Positions 23,802 to 31,044 are shown, numbered from the stretch's first letter. The stretch is 40,561 bases of DNA from an uncultured Methanomicrobiales archaeon (GCA_903926075.1 CAIYHQ010000095.1:1-40561); one strand, 5' to 3'. Numbers and translations are program-made. The notes: generated by a model from the sequence alone, not told the origin.

Positions 23802-24203
23802 ATGCCAGCTGGACGCCCAAGAAAAGAACTTGATGAAGAGCAAATTAAAGAGCTCGCGTCTATTCAATGCACAGATACAGAGATTGCTGCCGTCATGCGC
23901 TGTAGTGTCGATACCCTTAGCAGAAATTACGCGGACTTGATAAAAGAGGGTCGTGAGCATGGTAAGAGCAGCCTTCGGCGAGCTCAATTTAAAAAAGCCC
24001 TCGAGGGTAACCCTGCAATGCTCATCTGGTTGGGTAAGTTTTATCTAGGGCAGAAAGAAGAAATCACATTTACCTCTTCTGAGCCTGAGGTTAGGCAGCT
24101 TTTGGAACGATGGGAAGTGACCGCGAAAAAGAAAGCAGATTTTTCAAAATTAGGGAAGGCTGAAAAGCCCACTGAAGCTACAGCTAGCGAGCTTGCCGCT
24201 TAA
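23802..24203 (+). CDS. HTH protein, candidate terminase small subunit, 133 aa
   Basis: The start MPAGRPRKELDEEQIK was chosen because the promoter's -10 box covers the earlier ATGs and an AGG lies upstream. After GRPRK comes a helix-turn-helix (ELASIQCTDTEIAAVMRC, SVDTLSRNY) and then GKSSLRRAQFKKALEGNPAM with LIWLGKFYLGQKE. This pattern is common to small phage proteins annotated as small terminase or DNA-binding proteins. It would recognise the packaging site. It stands alone on the plus strand between two minus-strand clusters, 9 kb from terL. Confidence 0.75.
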   Translation: MPAGRPRKELDEEQIKELASIQCTDTEIAAVMRCSVDTLSRNYADLIKEGREHGKSSLRRAQFKKALEGNPAMLIWLGKFYLGQKEEITFTSSEPEVRQLLERWEVTAKKKADFSKLGKAEKPTEATASELAA

Positions 24204-24405
24204 AATACTTGCTGTAGAACTCTTGTGAGGGCATCCATCGCAACATGCCCCCAGAGCCCTCTCCAGACCTCATCCTTTTTACAAAGAATGTGCCGAGTTT
24301 ACAGCCTTGCATTTCGACAATGATCTCCTCACCTACTGGTGGAGGGTCTTTTTGCATGTCTCTCCATCCATCCATTTCATTGGTGATTGTTTCGGGTAGA
24401 ATCAT
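24184..24405 (-). CDS. Small DUF551-like protein, 73 aa
   Basis: The start MILPETITNEMDGWRDM has an AGGTG site and is preferred to 24435. The layout 'W-xx-M...PPPVGEEIIVEMQGCK...LRWMPSQEF' resembles DUF551-type phage proteins, a family also seen at 29986. It overlaps the convergent HTH gene by 20 bases and the upstream gene by 4. Function unknown. Confidence 0.6.
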   Translation of the reverse strand: MILPETITNEMDGWRDMQKDPPPVGEEIIVEMQGCKLGTFFVKRMRSGEGSGGMLRWMPSQEFYSKYFKRQAR

Positions 24406-24614
24406 ATGCACCTGTTGATTATTGATTCGACGCATTCGAGAGCTTCGTCTTCAGATGGAAACATGTCATAATCATGGTGTTCGCGAAAATCGTCAATAAT
24501 ATATACTCTATAAAAAATCACTTCTCCGTCTAAAAATCTTGCTATATGAATGCGTCTAATCGAATCGCTATTTATCCATCGATCGCCTATTGCTCTAATA
24601 AACGCCATCATCAT
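24402..24614 (-). CDS. Small protein, 70 aa, paralogue of the next upstream gene
   Basis: The pattern FIRAIGDRWINSDSIRRIHI ... VYIIDDFREHH ... SEDEALECVESIIN aligns along its length with the 75-residue product of 24595-24822. The start is the first of three ATGs overlapping the upstream stop region. A small beta-sheet plus helix fold is likely. Function unknown. Confidence 0.6.
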   Translation of the reverse strand: MMMAFIRAIGDRWINSDSIRRIHIARFLDGEVIFYRVYIIDDFREHHDYDMFPSEDEALECVESIINRCI

Positions 24615-24822
24615 TCTCGTTGAGGTTGGTTACCAAACTGTTTAGCCATGATTGTGCATCCGCAAACGATTTACACGCTACTAGGCTGTGGTCCATCTCT
24701 ACATCATCCTGTGCTCTAACGATATAAACGCCCTCTAGCTCTAGTGTGGAGTCTATATATAATCTTCTTATCATGTGCGAATTTAAATAATCATTTTGCA
24801 TTGTTGCAATGAAAACCATCAT
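24595..24822 (-). CDS. Small protein, 75 aa, paralogue of 24402-24614
   Basis: It shares the pattern FIATMQNDYLNSHMIRRLYI ... VYIVRAQDD ... SFADAQSWLNSLV with the downstream gene. The start ATG abuts the 3' end of the tRNA-Asn, whose acceptor bases (AGGGGGA) provide the only ribosome site. tRNA maturation would therefore cut off this site, making tRNA processing and translation mutually exclusive on one transcript. Confidence 0.6.
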   Translation of the reverse strand: MMVFIATMQNDYLNSHMIRRLYIDSTLELEGVYIVRAQDDVEMDHSLVACKSFADAQSWLNSLVTNLNENDDGVY

Positions 24823-24894
24823 CTCCCCCTACAGGATTCGAACCTATGACCAATTGATTAACAGTCAATTGCTCTACCACTGAGCTAAGGGGGA
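24823..24894 (-). tRNA. tRNA-Asn (anticodon GTT)
   Basis: A complete cloverleaf is visible on the minus strand: acceptor TCCCCCT/AGGGGGA with discriminator G, D-arm AGCTCAGTGGTAGAGC, anticodon stem ATTGA/TCAAT around CTGTTAA, and T-arm with GGTTCGAATCC. CCA is not encoded. It lies exactly between two protein genes, 0 bases from each. Confidence 0.95.
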
Positions 24895-25194
24895 TTATGC
24901 CAGATCCGACATATACATCGCCAGCTCTCGCTGTACGGCCTTCGCAAACGCTTGCCATAGACTAGGAGCGTTAAAACCCCTGCTAGTCATTATCCCCATG
25001 TATTCCGTGGTAATGGCGACTAAAAATCTAAGGCGAGCTATGTCTTCTAGCTCGTCTTTGAGTCTATGTCCAGAGCAGGAGGCTAGATTCCAGTCATCGC
25101 ACATCGCCCTAACTCTATCATCTACAATATCATTGATGCTAGGATCGTTGGGATCATGGCTGAGTCTAAAGCAAGCGTAGTCGTCGAACTTCAT
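24895..25194 (-). CDS. Hypothetical protein, 99 aa
   Basis: It starts MKFDDYACFRLSHDPNDPSI with an AAGAAG site, and its TAA touches the first base of the tRNA. The middle (VRAMCDDWNLASCSGHRLK) and helical end (LWQAFAKAVQRELAMYM) are not from a family I know. It is in the minus-strand small-gene operon. Confidence 0.6.
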   Translation of the reverse strand: MKFDDYACFRLSHDPNDPSINDIVDDRVRAMCDDWNLASCSGHRLKDELEDIARLRFLVAITTEYMGIMTSRGFNAPSLWQAFAKAVQRELAMYMSDLA

Positions 25195-25213
25195 TACTTC
25201 TTGACTTCCTAAG

Positions 25214-25624
25214 TTAGGGAGTTGGCAAGTTAAGATCTTCTTGACTTTCTACCTTAAGATCATCAGGAATTAAGGACTTGATAATATCATTACAAGCTAA
25301 TCTAGTAGCCTCGTCGTCAATAGCCTTATACGAGTTTTGATCAATCTTTTCGATCATTTCGATGGACTTTTGCAACGCATCGATATGTTGCTTGAGTAGA
25401 CAGACTAGATCGTCTTTTTGACCAGCTACAAGCGAGGACATCACGGCCAAGGTAGACCCAATCATTGAATTGAGGATAGCGGTACCCTCAATTAGCTCTT
25501 CATCAGACGACCAAGTTTTTTTTCGTACTTCTTGGTTGTAGGCATCGACGATCACTCCGACATACTCTGCTGCTCGTGTTTTAGCCAGAGTAACTTGTTC
25601 TTCCGTCAGTTGACGCACTTCCAT
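25214..25624 (-). CDS. Hypothetical helical protein, 136 aa
   Basis: It starts MEVRQLTEEQVTLAKTRAAE with an AAGGAA site and is the first gene of the minus-strand operon. Predicted all-helical, including a hydrophobic helix (LNSMIGSTLAVMSSLVAG) and an acidic C-terminus. The region just after its stop contains the same AAGTTAGGGAGTTGGCAAGTT-like low-complexity repeat that occurs in the ERF operon. No function assigned. Confidence 0.6.
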   Translation of the reverse strand: MEVRQLTEEQVTLAKTRAAEYVGVIVDAYNQEVRKKTWSSDEELIEGTAILNSMIGSTLAVMSSLVAGQKDDLVCLLKQHIDALQKSIEMIEKIDQNSYKAIDDEATRLACNDIIKSLIPDDLKVESQEDLNLPTP

Positions 25625-25734
25625 ATCTTTTCCTTGTTTTGGTTGTTGTAATGGTTATCATAATCTATCGACAAGGTTATGCACCTCAATTTTCTGAGAC
25701 AATCCCTTGACTTACGAACACTTCCACAGCCTCT

Positions 25735-25765
25735 GAGGAAGAAGAGAGTATATATATACTTCCTC
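25735..25765. repeat. Inverted repeat with alternating TA core
   Basis: GAGGAAG (25735-25741) pairs with CTTCCTC (25759-25765). The loop contains a TATATATATA run that is itself palindromic. It could be an operator, an easily melted site or a leader hairpin. Confidence 0.4.
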
Positions 25766-25875
25766 ATCTTTAGGAGATGTGGGAGTTGTTCATGCTTTTC
25801 TACATCTGAGACATTGGATAATTTATTTCAAGGCTAAACTCACCTATCTTTCAAAAAATCACCCTATCCTTGTAT

Positions 25876-25890
25876 TGTAAAGAAAATAAT
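25876..25890 (+). promoter_or_regulatory. Recurrent TGTAAAGNAAA motif, copy before the portal gene
   Basis: TGTAAAGAAAATAAT lies 17 bases before the portal ATG. Sister copies occur at 5972, 28245 and 35297, each before a structural gene. No good -35 is visible at this copy. Confidence 0.45.
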
Positions 25891-25906
25891 ATAACAAGTA
25901 GGGCGT

Positions 25907-28069
25907 ATGACACTTTTCCCGCAACTATCAGATACATACTACGTAGACAATGACCATAACATCCTCAAGATGATGGATAACACCTACGCAAAGTACATCA
26001 CCATCAATCAAAGTTTTTGGAGCGAGGCGGATATAGACCATCGATTCGTCGCTGGAGACCAGACGATTATGAACGATATCTACGGCCAGGTTCCAGCTTT
26101 TCGAAGACGACAATATAATTTCAATAGGATGAGACGAATCATCAACATGATCTCAGGGTATCAAAGGCAGCATCGGAAAAGCACCATGGTAACCCCCGTC
26201 GAGAGTGGAGCCCAGAAGACCGCTGATCAGTTTACGAAGCTACTCTACCACGTCAACCAAAATGGACAGGTGCTAGAAACCATTTCAGAAGCATTTGAGG
26301 GGGCGACTATAGGGGGGATGAACCTTCTCTCAACTTATATTGACTACACTCGCGACCCTGTCAATGGCGATATTAAAGTAGACAATGTAGGATATAATGG
26401 ATATTTGATTGATCCATACTTCAAAAAGAAAGATTTGTCAGATTGTAACTCACTCTGGACTAGAAAATACTTGACAAGAAATCAGGTAATGAGCCTTCTT
26501 CCAGGTCGTGAGGACGAAATCAAAGGGATAGCTGGATATGGAAATCGCGATGGAAAATTTATGTTCCTACCTCAAAGCTATGCCTACGGCCAGCAGGATT
26601 TAATTATTTATGATGAGTTTTGGTATCTATCTACTCGTAGTCAGCAGGTCATCATTGACACTGAGACGGGGGAGACGATTGAGTGGAAGGGCGATGAAGA
26701 AGATCTTCGGGATTTTCTCCACATGTACCCTCAAACCATAGTAATAAAAAATGAAATCCCCTCAGTTAAGCTCGCGATTACAGTCCAGGGCAAGGTAATG
26801 TATCATGGTCCAAACCCCATGGGCATAGACTCCTACCCCTTTGTCCCTGTGTGGGCCTATTACCTGCAAGAAATTCCTTACTACCCTTGGCGAGTGCAGG
26901 GGGTGGCCAGAGGCATAAGGGACGCTCAATACCTCTACAACAGGAAGATGCTCATAAATCTTGACATTCTCGAGAGCCAAATCACCTCAGGATTCAAATA
27001 TAAAGAGAATGCTCTAGTCAATCCTAAAGATGTGTTTTTGCAAGGGCAGGGTAGAGGATTAGCCCTCAAAGCTGAAGCTCAAATGACAGATGTCGAGCAG
27101 ATATTGCCCCCCCAAATCCCCCCAAGCATGATTCAAATGTCGGAGATGCTAGCGAATGAAATTCAGCAGATTAGCGGGGTGTCTGAAGAACTTTTAGGGG
27201 CTGCCACAGACGAAAAAGCTGGAATATTGTCTATCTTAAGGCAAGGAGCTGGATTAGTCACCCTACAGGGTTTGTTCGACAACCTAGACCAATCGCAACG
27301 ATTATTAGGTAGGTTGCATCTAGAGATGATACAAGCCAATTGGACTCCAGGTAAGGTTTCGAGGATCATCAATGAAGAGCCCTCACAAGAGTTTTATAAC
27401 AGGGCATTCTCAAAGTATGACGCCATTGTTGAGGAAGCTCCTCTCACCTCGACCCAAAAGCAATTAGCCCTTCAGCAGGCCCTCTACCTCAAAGAAATGG
27501 GAATTCCAATTCCAACCTCATACATCCTCGAAAATATGCAGCTTCCTAAGAAAGATGAGCTAATGCAACAGATTGAGGCCTCAGAGCAAGCACAACAGCA
27601 GCAAGAGCAACAGATGGCTCAGATGCAGATGCAGAATATGCAAGTTGATAACGAAACCAAGATGGGTTTTGCAGATGCCCAACATGCGCAAGCTCAAGAG
27701 CGACTGGCGAAAATAAGACTGGACTCAGCAGCAGCTATCGAGAAGATTGAGTCTGCCGACCTCACTAAGATGGATAGTTTCCTCAAGTTAGTCATGGCAG
27801 CTAAAGAGATACAAGGCACAGATATCAACCAAATCATGCAAATTATGGGCATGATGCACACCCAACAGATGGCCCAAACACAAAATGACCTTCAGGAGCA
27901 AGACATGCAGATGAAGGGAGAGGCGCATCAACAGCAACAAACGCAACAGCAACAACAGATGCAGCAGTCTCAAGAGCAGCACCAACAGCAAATGCAGATG
28001 GCTCAGCAAGGCCCTCAGCAGGGGCAAGGACAGGCGATCGGGGAGGGGGCAGGCCAGGGACAGGGGTAA
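25907..28069 (+). CDS. Portal protein (P22-like), 720 aa
   Basis: The portal dodecamer sits at one capsid vertex and passes DNA during packaging and ejection. The N-terminal 540 residues follow the P22-type portal pattern: FRRRQYNFNRMRRIINMISG near residue 65, TIGGMNLLSTYIDYTRDP, YDEFWYLSTRSQQVI, then YYPWRVQGVARGIRDAQYL and QISGVSEELLGA. The C-terminal 160 residues are very rich in Gln and Met and probably form the barrel or disordered tail. The start has an AGTAGGG site and a recurrent promoter-like motif upstream. Confidence 0.9.
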   Translation: MTLFPQLSDTYYVDNDHNILKMMDNTYAKYITINQSFWSEADIDHRFVAGDQTIMNDIYGQVPAFRRRQYNFNRMRRIINMISGYQRQHRKSTMVTPVESGAQKTADQFTKLLYHVNQNGQVLETISEAFEGATIGGMNLLSTYIDYTRDPVNGDIKVDNVGYNGYLIDPYFKKKDLSDCNSLWTRKYLTRNQVMSLLPGREDEIKGIAGYGNRDGKFMFLPQSYAYGQQDLIIYDEFWYLSTRSQQVIIDTETGETIEWKGDEEDLRDFLHMYPQTIVIKNEIPSVKLAITVQGKVMYHGPNPMGIDSYPFVPVWAYYLQEIPYYPWRVQGVARGIRDAQYLYNRKMLINLDILESQITSGFKYKENALVNPKDVFLQGQGRGLALKAEAQMTDVEQILPPQIPPSMIQMSEMLANEIQQISGVSEELLGAATDEKAGILSILRQGAGLVTLQGLFDNLDQSQRLLGRLHLEMIQANWTPGKVSRIINEEPSQEFYNRAFSKYDAIVEEAPLTSTQKQLALQQALYLKEMGIPIPTSYILENMQLPKKDELMQQIEASEQAQQQQEQQMAQMQMQNMQVDNETKMGFADAQHAQAQERLAKIRLDSAAAIEKIESADLTKMDSFLKLVMAAKEIQGTDINQIMQIMGMMHTQQMAQTQNDLQEQDMQMKGEAHQQQQTQQQQQMQQSQEQHQQQMQMAQQGPQQGQGQAIGEGAGQGQG

Positions 28070-28075
28070 AGAAAA

Positions 28076-28149
28076 CCTGGGCCTGTAAGGAAGACCCAGG
28101 AAGGAATTTGACTATGAAAAAAAAACACACATCAGGCATTGCACCTGAT
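28076..28149 (+). terminator. Two hairpins after the portal gene
   Basis: CCTGGG (28076-28081) pairs with CCCAGG (28095-28100), and ATCAGG (28131-28136) pairs with CCTGAT (28144-28149). The second is followed by a moderately T-rich stretch, so partial termination is plausible. No strong T-run is present. Confidence 0.4.
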
Positions 28150-28244
28150 ATCTTGATTTTATCTCACATAAGAATTTCTTTGTCAACATCTCGATAAAGA
28201 AATTGTCTATATGCAAAAAAATCTTTATTTTATAGACTTACGAA

Positions 28245-28259
28245 TGTAAAGCAAAAATA
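28245..28259 (+). promoter_or_regulatory. Recurrent TGTAAAGNAAA motif, copy before 28275
   Basis: TGTAAAGCAAAAATA lies 16 bases before the ATG at 28275 and matches the copies at 5972, 25876 and 35297. Confidence 0.45.
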
Positions 28260-28274
28260 TTCCTTGGAGGAATT

Positions 28275-28466
28275 ATGTCAAAGTCAATGAAAGAGTTTGG
28301 AAAAGATAAGTCTTCGTTCGCAAATATGCCCCAAGACGTGCATATGACCCAATATCCCAAGCAAGCAGGGCTGTCACAAGAGCAAGATGACACCATGACA
28401 GGGATTGACGAAACTGTTGCACATTCAAAAGGTAAAGCGAAGAAATACTCAAGTAACCAAAAGTAA
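28275..28466 (+). CDS. Small hydrophilic protein, 63 aa
   Basis: The start has a TTGGAGGA site. The sequence is polar and probably disordered (MSKSMKEFGKDKSSFANMPQ, then QYPKQAGLSQEQDDTMTGID). It is the first of four tiny genes between portal and methyltransferase. Similar short proteins in phage head regions can be minor virion components, but no family is recognised. Confidence 0.65.
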   Translation: MSKSMKEFGKDKSSFANMPQDVHMTQYPKQAGLSQEQDDTMTGIDETVAHSKGKAKKYSSNQK

Positions 28467-28471
28467 AATTT

Positions 28472-28603
28472 ATGGTAATGCTTCGACCTGGTGGGAAAGC
28501 TCAAAAGGTTGCAGAAAAAGTGATGAAGAGTAAGGGCGTCAAGATTCCTAAGAAGAAAAAGATGGATAAGACAGCCCTTACAGGACCTTACCTACAACAT
28601 TAA
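28472..28603 (+). CDS. Tiny basic protein, 43 aa
   Basis: MVMLRPGGKAQKVAEKVMKS, a KKKK stretch and an end TALTGPYLQH. It follows the previous gene by 5 bases. The strongly basic middle is shared with the following two peptides. Ribosome site is weak. Function unknown. Confidence 0.5.
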   Translation: MVMLRPGGKAQKVAEKVMKSKGVKIPKKKKMDKTALTGPYLQH

Positions 28604-28612
28604 GGATAAACC

Positions 28613-28786
28613 ATGCGCGGACATGATGACGCATCAGCTGACAAAAAGATGTTTGGCAAGATGCTGAAGAAAGCTGTCACAGGAAGGGTGTCGAACCATC
28701 TCAAGGCAGACATCAAAGAGCAGAAGACAGGGATTAAGAAAGACAAAGGCCTTATTAACTCCATCAAAGGCAAGAGGGGGTGCTAA
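28613..28786 (+). CDS. Tiny basic protein, 57 aa
   Basis: MRGHDDASADKKMFGKMLKK, then a Lys-rich helix and a final GKRGC. An AAGGATAA site precedes the ATG. Its stop overlaps the next start (TAATG). Positive charge suggests DNA or capsid-interior binding, which is inference. Confidence 0.55.
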   Translation: MRGHDDASADKKMFGKMLKKAVTGRVSNHLKADIKEQKTGIKKDKGLINSIKGKRGC

Positions 28787-28914
28787 TGGCTAAGTCCAAA
28801 TCACTCCCAGCTCACATGCGGGTGAAGACTGCTAAGATGCCCACAATGAAGAAATTCAAACCTGTCAGCAACAAGATGCCAATCTCTGCAACAAAACTTG
28901 CTAAAAGCAAATAA
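28786..28914 (+). CDS. Tiny basic protein, 42 aa
   Basis: MAKSKSLPAHMRVKTAKMPT followed by more Lys/Met/Pro-rich sequence. Start overlaps the previous stop, with AGAGGGGG as ribosome site. No recognised family. Confidence 0.55.
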   Translation: MAKSKSLPAHMRVKTAKMPTMKKFKPVSNKMPISATKLAKSK

Positions 28915-28915
28915 A

Positions 28916-29506
28916 ATGATTTTGTCATCATTTGATGAGATTCCAAAAAAAACATATCAAATTATTTATGCTGATCCCCCATGGGAGGTAAAAAAAGGAC
29001 CTCCCTGGCGATCGAGCGGGAAGTCTCTTTCTCTTGATTATCCAACTTTATCAATTGATGATATCTGTAATTTGAAAGTCAATGACATAGTAGATTATAA
29101 TTCATGTTTATATTTATGGGTGATAAATAAATATATTGAACAGGCTTATTATGTCTCAAGATCTTGGGGGTTTAAACCTATTTGTTTATTAACATGGTGT
29201 AAATCGAAACACGGCCTTGGATTGGGTGGTACATATGTTCAAACATCAGAACATTTGTTATATTGTCGTAAAAATCAAGTTCAAACAATGAAAAGAATAG
29301 ATACAACATGGTTTCAGTATAAAAGGCAAAAATTACATTCTCAAAAACCTACTGAAATTCGAGACATGATTGTCGATGTACATGGTGATCTTCCAAGAAT
29401 CGAATTATTTGCCCGTCAAAAAATATCTGGATGGGATATATGGGGAAATGAATTAGAAAATTCTTTTGAATATAAATTTAAAGGATCAAATGAGTGTAGA
29501 TCTTAA
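28916..29506 (+). CDS. MT-A70-family adenine methyltransferase, 196 aa
   Basis: These enzymes transfer a methyl group from S-adenosylmethionine to N6 of adenine, in phages usually on DNA. The catalytic DPPW lies at residues 20-23 (YQIIYADPPWEVK), followed by a LSIDDICNLKV segment, YLWVINKYIEQAYYVSRSWG, and the FxG-like SAM-site region with HLLYCRK and KPTEIRDMI. Length is normal. ATG 28916 is chosen; a TTG at 28898 is possible, and neither has a good ribosome site. Its base composition is distinctly more AT-rich than its neighbours, hinting at separate acquisition. Likely protects phage DNA from host restriction. Confidence 0.85.
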   Translation: MILSSFDEIPKKTYQIIYADPPWEVKKGPPWRSSGKSLSLDYPTLSIDDICNLKVNDIVDYNSCLYLWVINKYIEQAYYVSRSWGFKPICLLTWCKSKHGLGLGGTYVQTSEHLLYCRKNQVQTMKRIDTTWFQYKRQKLHSQKPTEIRDMIVDVHGDLPRIELFARQKISGWDIWGNELENSFEYKFKGSNECRS

Positions 29507-29993
29507 TAAATACGACTACAATCGTTTTGGGGCGAAGGGTCAGAGAGTTGGGCAGGCCGTGTTTGATATCATCTCTCGATACCAGCCTATGCAGACTGTA
29601 GGGGAGACTCTCGATGCTTTTGGCCCTGACTATGCCAAGCAGATGGAAGAGTGTATCGATGACAACGAAAAGAAATACACCAACCCTTTTTACATTTTTG
29701 TCCTTACCAAAAAAGAGTTTTGGGCTAATAATGTCCTCAGAAACTACTTCATAGCTCGTCAAACCCCTCCCCATGCCTTTGACATGATGGAGCAGTATTC
29801 AAACTACACCAAGACCCTCTACCTCGTGGATAGCAATAGGGGGAATATAAAGTGTATTTGGACGCTCCCAGGGTTTGATGACTGCATCGTTATCGCTCGA
29901 TGCCCTGAAAACTATGATCCACAATTGGTGAAGTGGGTTGAAGAGTGTTTTACGAGGAAGTTGGATAAGGATAGTTATGGATTTGATGACTAA
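29490..29993 (+). CDS. Conserved hypothetical phage protein, 167 aa
   Basis: ATG 29490 has an AAAGGAT site and overlaps the methyltransferase end by 17 bases. Segments such as RYQPMQTVGETLDAFGPDYA, KYTNPFYIFVLTKKEFWANN and QTPPHAFDMMEQYSNY give a compact alpha/beta protein. I do not recognise the family. The position between portal and scaffold genes suggests a head-related or accessory role. Confidence 0.65.
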   Translation: MSVDLNKYDYNRFGAKGQRVGQAVFDIISRYQPMQTVGETLDAFGPDYAKQMEECIDDNEKKYTNPFYIFVLTKKEFWANNVLRNYFIARQTPPHAFDMMEQYSNYTKTLYLVDSNRGNIKCIWTLPGFDDCIVIARCPENYDPQLVKWVEECFTRKLDKDSYGFDD

Positions 29994-30198
29994 TTGGATT
30001 AGTGTTAAAGATAGATTGCCAGATAATGAAGTATTGGTATTAGGTTATAGAAAAGATAGGTTTGAAGAATGCTTTTTTACTGGTTATTGGGACAAAGGCA
30101 ATTGGTCAATACATCCATCTGGATGGAATTCAGAAGATGATCATATCCGTAATGTAACCCATTGGATGCCCCTTCCCCCACCTCCTGTCATTGAATAG
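29986..30198 (+). CDS. DUF551-family protein, 70 aa
   Basis: MTNWISVKDRLPDNEVLVLG at the start and VTHWMPLPPPP at the end are the hallmarks of DUF551, a small family widespread in phages with unknown function. It overlaps the preceding gene by 8 bases. The last base of its stop codon begins the first of three hairpins. Confidence 0.8.
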   Translation: MTNWISVKDRLPDNEVLVLGYRKDRFEECFFTGYWDKGNWSIHPSGWNSEDDHIRNVTHWMPLPPPPVIE

Positions 30199-30267
30199 TG
30201 CCACCGGCAGTGGCACAAATAGGATTGTCTAACAGCTGTTAGACAATTGTCGCGCAGGCTGTGCGAC
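30198..30267. terminator. Array of three adjacent hairpins
   Basis: Hairpin 1 (30198-30216) is GTGCCAC/GTGGCAC with a 5-base loop. Hairpin 2 (30224-30247) is a perfect 24-base palindrome. Hairpin 3 (30249-30267) is an 8-bp stem (one G-T) with loop GGC. They occupy the space between convergent genes. No T-runs follow, so ordinary rho-independent termination is not certain. Confidence 0.65.
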
Positions 30268-30305
30268 TATTCATCATCTTGCCTCATACACACAAATCCT
30301 CTATG

Positions 30306-30719
30306 TTATTTGTTCAGTCTTTGAGCTTCTAAGATAGGTAGATTTGCTTCTGTAGGAACGTAAATTACCTCTTTTTTATTAGTTTTCAAACTTTGAATCC
30401 ATAAATATCTAAGATATCCCTCATTACCTTCAAGCGAATTGCCAATTATTTTATTTGCCTCTGCAACTCCTTTTGCACGAGTGATTTCAGCGTCTGCCAG
30501 CGATTTAGATGCTTCATTTTCAGCTTGAGCTTCCAATACTTGAATTTTTCGATTGGCGTCAGCTCTTGCTAATTCAGCTTCGCCACGTAGTCGTTCACTC
30601 CATACATTGTATTGTGGGCCAAAAAAAAGCCATCCGCCAATCAATATGAACAAACAAAAACCAATGAATTTTAACAATATTTGCGCCCCTCGAAATGTTT
30701 TTTCATCTTCAGCATCCAT
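30306..30719 (-). CDS. SPFH/prohibitin-like membrane protein, 137 aa
   Basis: ATG 30719 (MDAEDEKTFRGAQ) is preferred over a TTG two codons upstream; a GAGGA lies 14 bases before it. One membrane span at about residues 13-34 (LLKFIGFCLFILIGGWLFFG) is followed by a YNVWSERLRGEAELARADAN coiled coil rich in Glu/Ala, and the end VIYVPTEANLPILEA. This is the coiled-coil half of SPFH/band-7 proteins found in many phages, lacking the globular SPFH domain. It may organise membrane patches or protect phage proteins from FtsH-type proteolysis; that is family inference. Confidence 0.8.
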   Translation of the reverse strand: MDAEDEKTFRGAQILLKFIGFCLFILIGGWLFFGPQYNVWSERLRGEAELARADANRKIQVLEAQAENEASKSLADAEITRAKGVAEANKIIGNSLEGNEGYLRYLWIQSLKTNKKEVIYVPTEANLPILEAQRLNK

Positions 30720-31015
30720 ACACAAAAATCCTCATTTTTTGTGCATGACAATACTCTCACATCCAATTTTTGTGCAGAAGGAAATGAACATTTTACACAT
30801 GCTTTTTTATGCAATTAACAGTTCATTGCCTACGATGCATTCACAAGGGTGATTATGATAAATGATATTTAACAATGGTCTTAAGATGAAATAAAAACGC
30901 CCCGGCCGTGCGACCAACACGAGCGAGGCGCGTAAGATATCCAGTCGGTCGACTGCTTGTCTTTATTCTACACAACTTCTTGATTTTTTCTACACATTTC
31001 TTTGTAAACAATTAT

Positions 31016-31044
31016 TTGACAATATTCCCTACTTCATCTATCAA
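31016..31044 (+). promoter_or_regulatory. Promoter of the scaffold-major capsid operon
   Basis: TTGACA (31016-31021), a 17-base spacer, then TATCAA (31039-31044). Initiation would fall near 31051, inside the left arm of the inverted repeat. Confidence 0.7.

Larger units (their letters stand above)
25625..25906. other. Divergent control region before the portal gene
   Basis: It separates the minus-strand small-gene operon from the late plus-strand genes. It contains a GAGGAAG/CTTCCTC inverted repeat (25735-25765) with a TA-rich loop, and a TGTAAAGAAAATAAT motif (25876-25890) just before the portal ribosome site. No gene is seen. Confidence 0.6.

Noticed and set aside
28114-28197. 27-residue ORF beginning MKKKHTSGIAPD after the portal gene
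   Set aside because: There is a possible ribosome site, but it overlaps a hairpin and has no further support.
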